Below are positions 7,217 to 14,169 of a stretch of DNA of 15,490 bases, in pieces (positions within the stretch are counted from its first letter, which is position 1; every line of letters starts with the position of its first letter). The notes beneath the pieces were generated by a model, which was given only the letters and a program-made list of their open reading frames with translations, did no database searches and was not told the DNA's origin. The DNA comes from CAZEDU01 sp964511185 (lineage in GTDB: Bacteria; Myxococcota; Myxococcia; Myxococcales; Myxococcaceae). The position numbers and the translations under genes are program-made. The DNA is taken from positions 1-15,490 of the forward strand of contig CAZEDU010000120.1 in assembly GCA_964511185.1 (NCBI GenBank), given 5' to 3'.

Positions 7217-7993
7217 ATGCGCGAAGCACCAGGACAATTCGTTTGGTTCGATCTTCAGACCACCGACCCCAAGGGCGCCAAGGCGTTCTACAGCGAGATC
7301 CTCGGGTGGAAGACGAGCCCGTCCGAGCAGAGCGGCTACGAGATGTGGGTTGCCCAGGAGACGTCCGTGGGCGGCTTGATGGCGCTTCCCGAAGAGGCGC
7401 GGAAGGCCGGCGCGCCTCCCTTTTGGCTGACCTACGTGTCGACGAAAGACGTGGACGCGACGGCGAACAAGGCGCGGCAGCTCGGGGGGCGGGTGCTGGA
7501 GCCGCCCAAGGACATCCCGAAGGTCGGGCGGTTCGCGGTGTTGTCCGACCCCCAAGGCGCGGCCTTCGCTCTCTTCACGCCTTTCAACGAGAGCGACACC
7601 CCGCCGGGGAGAGACAAGCTCGGACACTTCGGTTGGAACGAGCTCAACACCACCGACTGGAAAGCCGCCTGGACGTTCTACTCCGAGCTCTTCGGTTGGA
7701 AGCCCACCCAGTCGATGGACATGGGGGCGGACCTCGGCGAGTACTTCATGTTCGGCCCCGACCCGAAGACGTCCATCGGCGGAATGTCCAACGCGGCCCA
7801 CATGATGAAGGCGCCGCCGCACTGGCTGCCCTACGTCAACGTCCGGAACATCGACGAGGCGGTCCAGCGCATCCCTCAGAAGGGCGGCCAGGTGCTCAAC
7901 GGGCCCATGGAGGTTCCCGGGGGAGACCGAATCGCGCAGTGCATGGATCCGCAAGGCGGGATGTTCGCTGTCTTCGCCTCCGGACAGAAATGA
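7217..7993 (+). CDS. Two-domain VOC (glyoxalase/bleomycin-resistance/dioxygenase superfamily) protein
   Basis: This encodes 258 residues made of two homologous vicinal-oxygen-chelate domains, about residues 5-125 and 133-256. Each opens with an aromatic strand (QFVWFDLQTTD and GHFGWNELNTTD), followed by AFYSEILGWK or TFYSELFGWK. Each ends with a strand before the domain boundary (DPQGAAFALF and DPQGGMFAVF). The internal duplication is plain. The overall pattern resembles the CFP30B-type VOC proteins of actinobacteria and myxobacteria, whose substrates are mostly unknown. VOC proteins bind a divalent metal or a small ligand, but the exact ligands cannot be read reliably by eye here. The product is probably cytoplasmic, as there is no signal peptide. 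It lies 82 bp after the lipoprotein gene and 89 bp before the hcr operon, so it is probably its own transcription unit. A link to aromatic metabolism through the neighbouring operon is possible but not shown. Confidence 0.9.
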   Translation: MREAPGQFVWFDLQTTDPKGAKAFYSEILGWKTSPSEQSGYEMWVAQETSVGGLMALPEEARKAGAPPFWLTYVSTKDVDATANKARQLGGRVLEPPKDIPKVGRFAVLSDPQGAAFALFTPFNESDTPPGRDKLGHFGWNELNTTDWKAAWTFYSELFGWKPTQSMDMGADLGEYFMFGPDPKTSIGGMSNAAHMMKAPPHWLPYVNVRNIDEAVQRIPQKGGQVLNGPMEVPGGDRIAQCMDPQGGMFAVFASGQK

Positions 7994-8045
7994 GCGCGAG
8001 ACGACGCCCACCTCCGCGCGCGCTTGCCAGCTCCCCTGAGCTTGG

Positions 8046-8075
8046 TTGACCGTCCCGACACGCCTCGGGTATCCG
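8046..8075 (+). promoter_or_regulatory. Candidate sigma-70-type promoter of the hcr operon, possibly leaderless
   Basis: TTGACC at 8046-8051 and TATCCG at 8070-8075 are 18 bp apart. The GTG start of hcrC begins 7 nt after the -10-like element and has no Shine-Dalgarno, which would fit a leaderless transcript. The -35 match is good and the -10 match is weak. This was read by eye only. Confidence 0.4.
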
Positions 8076-8082
8076 TCGAGCC

Positions 8083-8610
8083 GTGCCGTCACGTCCCGCG
8101 AAAGCCCTGATTCGACTCGAGGTCAACGCCGAGCCGTGCGAGCTCGCCGTCGAGCCGCGGACCACGCTGCTCGAGGCGCTCCGCTACGGCCTCAAGCTCA
8201 CCGGCTCCAAGCAAGGCTGCGACAAGGGCGACTGCGGCGCCTGCACGGTGCTCATCGACGGCTCGCCCCAGCTTGCCTGCCTCACGCTCGCCGTTGAAGC
8301 GCAAGGCCGAAAGCTCACCACCATCGAAGGCCTGGCCAAGAACGGCGCCATGCACCCCGTGCAAGACGCCTTCGACGTCTGCGGCGCGCTCCAGTGCGGC
8401 TTCTGCCAGCCGGGCATGATGCTCTCGACCGTCGCGCTGCTCGAGCACAACGAGAAGCCGACGCGGCAAGAGATCAAAGAAGCCCTCTCCGGAAACCTCT
8501 GCCGCTGCACCGGCTACACGCAGATCCTCGACGCGGTCGAGGTCGCCTCTGGCCAGCGCGCGCTCCCCGAGCGCGACGATCGCCCGACCACCGAGCGAGG
8601 CCCCCAGTGA
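8083..8610 (+). CDS. hcrC: 4-hydroxybenzoyl-CoA reductase-type 2x[2Fe-2S] subunit (gamma)
   Basis: This encodes 175 residues from GTG at 8083. It is the small electron-transfer subunit of a molybdenum hydroxylase-family enzyme. The plant-type [2Fe-2S] cluster ligands are Cys46, Cys51, Cys54 and Cys66 (GSKQGCDKGDCGACTVLIDG, then ..AC). The second, four-helix [2Fe-2S] domain has Cys105 and Cys108 (QCGFCQPGM) and Cys140 and Cys142 (NLCRCTGY). Length and layout match HcrC/CoxS-type subunits, with a slightly longer polar C-terminal tail (about 160-175). In the complex it passes electrons between the Mo centre and FAD. The stop overlaps the next start (GTGA, 8607-8610), so it is translationally coupled to the Mo subunit gene. 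Subunit type is certain; the specific substrate rests on the other two subunits. Confidence 0.93.
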   Translation: MPSRPAKALIRLEVNAEPCELAVEPRTTLLEALRYGLKLTGSKQGCDKGDCGACTVLIDGSPQLACLTLAVEAQGRKLTTIEGLAKNGAMHPVQDAFDVCGALQCGFCQPGMMLSTVALLEHNEKPTRQEIKEALSGNLCRCTGYTQILDAVEVASGQRALPERDDRPTTERGPQ

Positions 8611-10934
8611 GCCAGCGCAAGTTCTCCGTCATCGGCCGCCGGCTGCGCAAAATCGACAGCCTGAAGAAGGCCACCGGCGAGGCGCTCTACACCGACGACA
8701 TCCAGCTGCCGCGGATGCTCCACTGCAAGATCCTCCGGAGCCCGCACGCCCACGCCCGCATCCGCGGCATCGACTTCACCCGCTGCCTCGCCCACCCGGG
8801 CGTCGTCGCCGTGCTCGAAGGCGGGGAGATGCCCACCCGGTACGGCGTCATCCCCTGGACCGAGGACGAGCGCGCGCTCGCCACCGACAAGGTCCGCTTC
8901 ATCGGCGACGAGGTCGCTGCCGTCGCCGCCGTCGACGAGCTCGCCGCCGAAGAGGCCTTGCGCCTCATCGACGTCGACTACGAAGTGCTCCCCGCCCTCA
9001 CCGACCCCGAAGCGGCGCTCCAAGAAGAGCAGCTCAAGATTCACGAGAACGCCAAGCGCGGGAACGTCTCGAAGCACGTCGACCTGACGTTCGGCGAGGT
9101 CGACCAGGCGCTCGCGCGCAGCGCCGCCGTCGCCGAGGAGTCCTTCTACTTCGAAGGCAACACCCACGCGGCCATCGAGCCCCACTGCGCCGTCGGCCAC
9201 TACGACGCGCAAGGCAACCTGACCGTCTGGTCGTCCACCCAGATTCCCCACTACGTCCACCGCGCGCTGTCGAAGGTCCTCCAGCTGCCCGAGTCGCGCG
9301 TCCGCGTGATCCAGCCGTACCTGGGCGGCGCGTTCGGCGGCAAGTCCGACCCGTTCTCGCTCGAGTTCGTCGTCGCGAAGCTGTCGATGAAGACGGGCCG
9401 CCCGGTGAAGTGCCTGTTCACGCGCGAGGAGGTCTTCTTCGCCCACCGCGGCCGCCACCCGATGCGCATGCGCTTCAAGGTCGGCCTCTCGAAAGAGGGC
9501 CGCATCGAAGCGGTCGACTCGAAGATCCTCATCGACGGCGGCGCCTACAGCTCGTTCGGCCTCGTCACCGCCTACTACTCGGGCCAGCTGCTCACCGGGC
9601 CGTACCAGTTCGGCACCTACCGCTTCGACTCCACCCGCGTCTTCACCAACAAGCCCCCCTGCGGTCCCAAGCGCGGCCACGGCAGCGTGCAGCCGCGCTT
9701 CGCCTTCGAGGTCGCGCTCGACATGGCCGCCGAGAAGCTGGGCCTGGACCCCCTCGAGGTCCGCCGCCAGAACTTCATCGGCGAGAACGTGAAGACGGTG
9801 AACGGCCAGACCATCACCTCGAACGGCTTCTTGAAGTGCCTGGAGGCCGTCGAGAAGGCGAGCGGCTGGAGAGAGCGCAAGGGCAAGCTGCCCTTCGGCC
9901 GCGGCCTGGGGGTCGCCGGCTCGATGTACATCAGCGGCACCGCTTACCCGATTTATCCGAACGAGATGCCGCAGTCGGGCATCCAGGTGAAGCTGGACCG
10001 CTCCGGCAAGGTCACCCTCTTCTCCGGCGCCTCCGACATCGGCCAGGGCACCAACTCGCTGCCGGCCTACCTCATCTCCGAGGCGATCGGCTGCGACCCC
10101 AAGGACTGCCACGTCGTCGCCGCCGACACCGACTTGACCCCCGTCGACCTGGGGGCCTACTCGAGCCGCGGCACGTTCATGGTCGGCTTGGCTTGCATCG
10201 AGGCCGGCCAGAAGCTCTGGGCGATGCTCTCTCAAGCGGTCGCGGAGGCGTGGAACGTCGCGCCGTCGCAGGTGCACGCCGCGCTGGGCACGTTCAGCGG
10301 CCCGGGCGAGGGGCAGCAGATGTCGTTCCGCGACGCGGTCCGTCTCGCCGAGGCGAAGTTCGGCACGCTCGGCGCCACCGGCAGCTACCGCACGCAGAAG
10401 CTCGGCGCGGACTACCGGGGCGGCACCATCGGCGCGTCGCCGGCCTACAGCTTCACCGCGCACGTGGTCGAGGTGCAGGTGGACCCGGAGACCGGCATCT
10501 GGAAGGTGGAGAAGGTCTGGGCGGCGCACGACTGCGGCCGCGCGCTCAACCCGACGCTGGTCGAAGGGCAGATTCAGGGCTCGGTGTACATGGGCTTCGC
10601 CGAGGCCGCGATGGAAGAGATGACCTACCACCCGTCGGGCCTGCACCGGGGGCCTTCGCTGCTCGACTACCGAATCCCCACCACGCTCGACACGCCGGAG
10701 ATCGAAGCCGCCATCGTCGAGTCGATCGACCCCAATGGGCCTCTGGGCGCGAAGGAGGCCGGCGAAGGGCCGCTCCACCCGGTCATCCCCGCCATCTCGA
10801 ACGCCATCCACGACGCGGTCGGCGTCCGCTTGACGGAGCTGCCGTTCCACCCGGGCAAGGTCCTGAAGGCGATGCGCGAGAAGTCGAAGGGTCCGCCCAC
10901 CCAGGTGGAGCAGCGGCTGGCGAGGGGGGCTTAG
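8607..10934 (+). CDS. hcrA: 4-hydroxybenzoyl-CoA reductase-type molybdopterin subunit (alpha)
   Basis: This encodes 775 residues from GTG at 8607, which overlaps the hcrC stop. The frame is open further upstream, but that part lies over hcrC and reads as shadow. It is a xanthine oxidase-family large subunit. The hammerhead domain is at about 15-125 (KATGEALYTDDI.., HCKILRSPHAHARI). Two Mo-cofactor-binding domains follow, with LGGAFGGKSD at 239-248, NKPPCGPKRGHG at 348-359, and GAKEAGEGPLHP from 714. Glu720 in GEGPLHP aligns with the catalytic Glu of xanthine oxidase (GEPPLF). The motif at 348-359 and the following 'SVQPRFAFEVALDMAAEKLGLDP' look HcrA-like as I remember that family. HcrA reductively removes the para-hydroxyl of 4-hydroxybenzoyl-CoA to give benzoyl-CoA. 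Other substrates in the same subfamily cannot be excluded. It is followed 2 nt later by hcrB. Confidence 0.9.
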   Translation: MSQRKFSVIGRRLRKIDSLKKATGEALYTDDIQLPRMLHCKILRSPHAHARIRGIDFTRCLAHPGVVAVLEGGEMPTRYGVIPWTEDERALATDKVRFIGDEVAAVAAVDELAAEEALRLIDVDYEVLPALTDPEAALQEEQLKIHENAKRGNVSKHVDLTFGEVDQALARSAAVAEESFYFEGNTHAAIEPHCAVGHYDAQGNLTVWSSTQIPHYVHRALSKVLQLPESRVRVIQPYLGGAFGGKSDPFSLEFVVAKLSMKTGRPVKCLFTREEVFFAHRGRHPMRMRFKVGLSKEGRIEAVDSKILIDGGAYSSFGLVTAYYSGQLLTGPYQFGTYRFDSTRVFTNKPPCGPKRGHGSVQPRFAFEVALDMAAEKLGLDPLEVRRQNFIGENVKTVNGQTITSNGFLKCLEAVEKASGWRERKGKLPFGRGLGVAGSMYISGTAYPIYPNEMPQSGIQVKLDRSGKVTLFSGASDIGQGTNSLPAYLISEAIGCDPKDCHVVAADTDLTPVDLGAYSSRGTFMVGLACIEAGQKLWAMLSQAVAEAWNVAPSQVHAALGTFSGPGEGQQMSFRDAVRLAEAKFGTLGATGSYRTQKLGADYRGGTIGASPAYSFTAHVVEVQVDPETGIWKVEKVWAAHDCGRALNPTLVEGQIQGSVYMGFAEAAMEEMTYHPSGLHRGPSLLDYRIPTTLDTPEIEAAIVESIDPNGPLGAKEAGEGPLHPVIPAISNAIHDAVGVRLTELPFHPGKVLKAMREKSKGPPTQVEQRLARGA

Positions 10935-10936
10935 CG

Positions 10937-11926
10937 ATGCTGACGCTTCCTCCTTTTCAGTACCACGCGCCCCGGTCGCTCGACGAAGCGGTCGGGCTGC
11001 TCGCCGCGCACAAAGGCGACGTGAAGATCATCGCCGGGGGCACCGACCTGGTGCCGAACATGAAGCACCGGCTCTTCACGCCGGGCCACGTGGTCGGGCT
11101 CAAGGCGATCGCCGCGCTCTCGGAGATCCGAGAAGAGGCGGGCGTCTTGAGGCTGGGCGCGATGGTGTCCATCGCCCAGCTGGCCAAGCACGAGCGGGTG
11201 AACGCGCTCTTCCCCGCGCTCGCGCGCGCCGCCGAAGGCATCGCCGGTCCGCAGCTGCGCGAGATGGGCACGCTCGGCGGCAACATCTGCCTCGACACGC
11301 GCTGCGTCTATTACAACCAGACCTACTTCTGGCGTCAGGCGCTGGGCTTCTGCCTCAAGAAGGACGGCACCGTCTGCCACGTGGTGAAGGGCGGCCAGAA
11401 GTGCGTGGCCGCCGCGTCGAACGACACCGCGCCGGTGCTGCTCACGCTCGGCGCTTCGGTGCACATCCTGGGGCCCAACGGCCCGCGCGAGGTCCCGCTC
11501 GACGGCTTCTACGTCGCCGACGGCATCACCAACACGGTGCTCGCGCCCGACGAGCTGGTCACCCACGTCACGGTGCCGGTGCCGAAGGAGCGGCTCCTCA
11601 CCGGCTACGAGAAGCTCCGCATCCGCGCCGCCATCGACTACCCCGCGCTCACCGTCGCGGTGGCGGTGCAGCTGTCGCCCGACAAGAAGGTGGGCTCGCT
11701 GCGCATGGCCGTCTCCGCGCTCGGCGCCCGGCCACACGCGATCCGCAAGCTCGACGCGTACCTGGGCCGCACGCTCGATGACGCCACCATCGCCGAGCTG
11801 GGCCAGGTCGCGCACAAGCAGTGCCACCCGCTCACCAACATCAACGTCGACCCGGCCTGGCGCCGCGAGATGCTGCCGGTCTTCGTTCGCCGCGCCTTCG
11901 CCCAGGCACTGGGCGCACGGCAGTGA
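10937..11926 (+). CDS. hcrB: 4-hydroxybenzoyl-CoA reductase-type FAD subunit with extra [4Fe-4S] loop (beta)
   Basis: This encodes 329 residues from ATG at 10937, preceded by the purine-rich GAGGGGGG and 2 nt after the hcrA stop. It is an FAD-binding subunit of the CoxM/XDH type, with the FAD-phosphate motif IIAGGTDLVPNMKHR (31-45) and TLGGNICLDTRC (112-123). Directly after the second motif lies an insertion of about 40 residues with Cys123, Cys139, Cys147 and Cys156 (spacing C-x15-C-x7-C-x8-C). From memory this spacing equals the [4Fe-4S] ligands of Thauera HcrB. That loop is absent from xanthine and CO dehydrogenases and is the strongest evidence that this operon belongs to the HCR group. 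The extra cluster would let ferredoxin electrons enter for a reductive reaction. C-terminal FAD/CO_deh_flav_C-like part from about 215. No neighbouring CoA ligase or benzoyl-CoA reductase is visible. Confidence 0.92.
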   Translation: MLTLPPFQYHAPRSLDEAVGLLAAHKGDVKIIAGGTDLVPNMKHRLFTPGHVVGLKAIAALSEIREEAGVLRLGAMVSIAQLAKHERVNALFPALARAAEGIAGPQLREMGTLGGNICLDTRCVYYNQTYFWRQALGFCLKKDGTVCHVVKGGQKCVAAASNDTAPVLLTLGASVHILGPNGPREVPLDGFYVADGITNTVLAPDELVTHVTVPVPKERLLTGYEKLRIRAAIDYPALTVAVAVQLSPDKKVGSLRMAVSALGARPHAIRKLDAYLGRTLDDATIAELGQVAHKQCHPLTNINVDPAWRREMLPVFVRRAFAQALGARQ

Positions 11927-11948
11927 AGTGCTTCGGCGCTGGGTTTAG

Positions 11949-12053
11949 GCCGTCGCCGTCGCCGTCGCCGTTCACGTCAACGTCAACGTCAACGTCAACG
12001 AAGACGTAGACGTAGACGTAGACGTGGTCGTAGGCGGCGACGGCGACGTGAAC
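11949..12053. repeat. Hexanucleotide repeat array with dyad symmetry
   Basis: The gene-free stretch 11927-12233 is dominated by a run kept in 6-nt phase. It reads three GCCGTC, one GCCGTT, a 3-nt CAC, four GTCAAC, GAAGAC, three GTAGAC, GTGGTC, GTAGGC, two GGCGAC and GTGAAC. The left GTC-rich half is roughly the reverse complement of the right GAC-rich half, with its centre near 12000, so a long imperfect hairpin is possible. It lies 22 bp after hcrB and about 75 bp before a candidate promoter. It may act as a terminator, or simply be a slippage-prone satellite. The minus-strand reading (VYVYVY..DVDVDV) is not a believable protein. Between the array and the next promoter I see nothing else named. 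Confidence 0.9.
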
Positions 12054-12128
12054 GGCCTCTCCGGCCCCCCCGCCGCCGCAACAAGCGACCCGAGCAGGGC
12101 GACAATCGCTGAAACGTCCGCTCCGGCT

Positions 12129-12157
12129 TTGACTCACCCCGCATGAGTGGCTAAAGC
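12129..12157 (+). promoter_or_regulatory. Candidate sigma-70-type promoter of the Cys-rich surface protein gene
   Basis: TTGACT at 12129-12134 and TAAAGC at 12152-12157 are separated by 17 bp. The predicted transcript would have about a 70-nt leader that includes the hairpin at 12177-12201 and the ribosome binding site. The -10 match is only three of six. Confidence 0.4.
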
Positions 12158-12176
12158 GGGCGACCTTTTGCTTTCC

Positions 12177-12201
12177 CGGCGGGCGGCCGAGTGGCCCGCC
12201 G
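12177..12201 (+). terminator. Perfect 8-bp leader hairpin (terminator or attenuator-like)
   Basis: CGGCGGGC and GCCCGCCG pair perfectly around a 9-nt loop, followed by TTT and then C. It sits between the candidate promoter and the ribosome binding site of the next gene. It could therefore end read-through from the hcr operon or act as a 5' leader structure. The short T tract makes efficient termination uncertain. Confidence 0.5.
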
Positions 12202-12220
12202 TTTCGCAGCTTCGCTCGAT

Positions 12221-12226
12221 GAGGAG
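12221..12226 (+). promoter_or_regulatory. Strong ribosome binding site fixing the start at 12234
   Basis: GAGGAG lies 7 nt before ATG 12234. This decides between that ATG and the in-frame candidates upstream at 12147 (GTG) and 12219 (ATG), the latter being just ahead of the site itself. Confidence 0.8.
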
Positions 12227-12233
12227 ATTCGAA

Positions 12234-14063
12234 ATGCCGGTGATTGGAACCCGCTGGGGCATCTGTCTCTTGATGGCCGCCCTCGCGTTCAATGCGTGTA
12301 ACTGCGGCAACGACACCCAGCCCGACCCCGACGCCGGCGAGCAACCGCCGCCGCCTCCTCCGCCCCAAGACGGCGGCCCGGGCGACGCGGGTCCGTCCAG
12401 CCTCCCGTGGGCCGACTTCTGTCCCGCGGTCGAGAAGGGCTACCAGCTGAGCCGCATGTCGAAGGACTTGAGCTGCGGCAAGCCGGTCACCGCCGCGGAT
12501 CTGGTCCACATGCTCGACGATCTGAGCGTCGGCATCACCTACCGCGAGGTCCTCCTGGGCGCGCACTGCAACGACGCCGGCTTGGGCGACGTGATGGGCA
12601 TCTACCAGGCCTCCATCGCCGCTGGCCGCCTGGAGTACGACGCGGTCAAGGCCTACGAGTGCCGCGAGCTGGGCCGCGCCGCCGACGGTGGCATCTTCCC
12701 GGTCAGCCGCGAGAACAAGCCCATCGGCGCCTGCGAGAACGTCTTCGTTCCCAAGGTGGAGCTGGGCGGCGCCTGCCAGCTGAACATCGAGTGCGCCGGG
12801 GACGCGTACTGCAAGGCGTCGGGTCCCGCCAGCTGCAGCGGCACCTGCGTGGCGCGCCTGGGCCTCAACGAGGGCTGCCACCCGGACAACGACCAGTGCG
12901 CCAACCAGGCGACCTGCGGCAACGACGGCGGCGTGACGGTATGCATCAACGCCAAGAAGGACGTCGGCGAAGCCTGCACCACCAACACGAACTGCAAGAG
13001 CCACCTGGTGTGCTGGGGCGACACCGACAAGACCTGCCAGCTGCGCGTCCCGCTCGACGGCACCTGCGAGATGAACATCACCCGGCTGCCCGACGGCGGC
13101 ATCACCGGCTACCCGGACAACTGCATGCCCAGCGGCCTCTGCGTCATCCCCGACGGCGGCATGCTCGAGGACGGCGGCTTCTTCGGCAGCTGCATGGCGC
13201 CGGCGGTCACCGGCGAGCCGTGCGACCCGTTGGGCTTCGACGGCAAGTCGATCTGCAACGCCTGCACGCGCTGCGAGCAAGGCACCTGCACCGAGTACGG
13301 CCGCACCGGCGCTTCCTGCGTCGACGAGACCGACTGCTTCGACCCGCAGGTCTGGTACTGCGACAACGCCGACACCTGCCAGGTCCGCCCGCGCCAGGGT
13401 GAGGCTTGCGTGGCGAGCGGCACGAGCTCGCCCACCGGCAACTGCATGTACGCGGACAACTTCTGCCAGAAGACCGACCCGACCGGCGGCGTCGGCGCTC
13501 CGGGCACCTGCGCGCCCTTCCCGGGCCTCGGCGAGTTCTGCGTGCAGGGCTACAGCGAGCCCTACTGCGGCCAGGGCTGGTGCAAGACCGACGCGGGCAG
13601 CACCTGCGTCGACGAGCTCGCGCTCCCCGGTGAGCCGTGCACGACCGCGGTGTGGGACGTGCCGTACCAGTGCACCGCGGGCCACTTCTGCAGCGCCGAC
13701 CCGAACACGGGCATGGGCACCTGCGAGCCGTACGTGGCGGCCTTCGGCCCCTGCACCACGCACGAAGAGTGCATCCCGGGCACCATCTGCGGCGACGACG
13801 CGGGCTTCACCCAGTGCGTCAACCCCTACGGCGCGGGCGCGGCGTGCACGGACGACAGCGAGTGCGCTTCGGGCTACTGCGACATCGTGACCGACACCTG
13901 CGGCGCGCTGTGCTCCACCGACGGCCAGCTGCTCACCGTCGGCGACGGCAACGTGGTCGGCGGCTGCATGCGGTACACGCCGGTCGACCTGGTCGCCTAC
14001 CTGCTCTTCGCGGTGGTGCTGCTGCCCATCGCGCGCCGGCTGTCGCGCGAGAAGAAGAAGTAG
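12234..14063 (+). CDS. Cys-rich surface lipoprotein with C-terminal membrane anchor
   Basis: This encodes 609 residues. A signal peptide ends in a weak lipobox (FNA then Cys22), followed by an Asp/Pro/Gly linker containing seven consecutive prolines. The first domain (about 55-160) has the spacing 'DFCPAVEKGY..LSCGKP..HCNDAG..AYECRELG', which is Cys-poor and probably helical. From about 178 to 575 come roughly nine to ten Cys-rich units of about 40 residues, of the form G-x-x-C-x(5-8)-C-x(4-6)-C-x(6-12)-C. Examples are 'GGACQLNIECAGDAYC' and 'GAACTDDSECASGYC'. These are like disulfide-knotted repeats common in myxobacterial surface proteins. A hydrophobic helix (VDLVAYLLFAVVLLPIA) and a basic tail (RRLSREKKK) end the protein, preceded by GGC. 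This recalls CTERM-type sorting signals. The start is set by the GAGGAG site. The product is probably secreted and anchored, with adhesion or surface structure as a possible role (inference). Confidence 0.88.
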   Translation: MPVIGTRWGICLLMAALAFNACNCGNDTQPDPDAGEQPPPPPPPQDGGPGDAGPSSLPWADFCPAVEKGYQLSRMSKDLSCGKPVTAADLVHMLDDLSVGITYREVLLGAHCNDAGLGDVMGIYQASIAAGRLEYDAVKAYECRELGRAADGGIFPVSRENKPIGACENVFVPKVELGGACQLNIECAGDAYCKASGPASCSGTCVARLGLNEGCHPDNDQCANQATCGNDGGVTVCINAKKDVGEACTTNTNCKSHLVCWGDTDKTCQLRVPLDGTCEMNITRLPDGGITGYPDNCMPSGLCVIPDGGMLEDGGFFGSCMAPAVTGEPCDPLGFDGKSICNACTRCEQGTCTEYGRTGASCVDETDCFDPQVWYCDNADTCQVRPRQGEACVASGTSSPTGNCMYADNFCQKTDPTGGVGAPGTCAPFPGLGEFCVQGYSEPYCGQGWCKTDAGSTCVDELALPGEPCTTAVWDVPYQCTAGHFCSADPNTGMGTCEPYVAAFGPCTTHEECIPGTICGDDAGFTQCVNPYGAGAACTDDSECASGYCDIVTDTCGALCSTDGQLLTVGDGNVVGGCMRYTPVDLVAYLLFAVVLLPIARRLSREKKK

Positions 14064-14087
14064 GCCCTCCGAAGCGTTTTGAAGACG

Positions 14088-14128
14088 AGGCCCGGTGCTC
14101 CTTCCGCGAGCGCCGGGCCTTCGCCTTT
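14088..14128 (+). terminator. Terminator-like hairpin after the Cys-rich gene
   Basis: GGCCCGGTGCTC (14089-14100) pairs with GAGCGCCGGGCC (14108-14119), with one G-U pair and a 7-nt loop. The stem is extended by A14088-T14120. It starts 25 nt after the stop codon. The following TTCGCCTTT is only partly T-rich. Confidence 0.7.
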
Positions 14129-14131
14129 CAA

Positions 14132-14160
14132 TGCCCGCCCGCCCGTGGTAATGGCGGGCA
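14132..14160 (+). repeat. Second inverted repeat before the SWIM gene
   Basis: TGCCCGCC (14132-14139) and GGCGGGCA (14153-14160) are perfect reverse complements with a 13-nt loop. They lie just before the proposed TTG start at 14170. The repeat may be a leader hairpin or an operator, and could lower translation of the next gene. Function is not shown. Confidence 0.6.
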
Positions 14161-14169
14161 CTTTCCGTC

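Noticed and set aside
8394..8606. N-terminal extension of the hcrA frame into hcrC
   Set aside because: It is out-of-frame reading of the [2Fe-2S] gene. The HcrA-like sequence begins at GTG 8607.
8514..10850. Minus-strand open frame of 778 codons opposite hcrA
   Set aside because: It is a shadow of the Mo-subunit gene. The composition is dominated by Ala/Val/Asp/Arg with no recognisable domain, while the plus strand has firm motifs.
9410..10936. N-terminal extension of the hcrB frame through hcrA
   Set aside because: It is shadow sequence rich in Arg/Pro/His. The true FAD subunit starts at ATG 10937.
11949..12053. CRISPR array
   Set aside because: Repeat units are 6 nt with no spacers and no cas genes are nearby.
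12147..12233. Upstream start (GTG 12147 or ATG 12219) for the Cys-rich protein
   Set aside because: The GAGGAG site is placed for ATG 12234, and the upstream part would precede the signal peptide and cover the leader hairpin.
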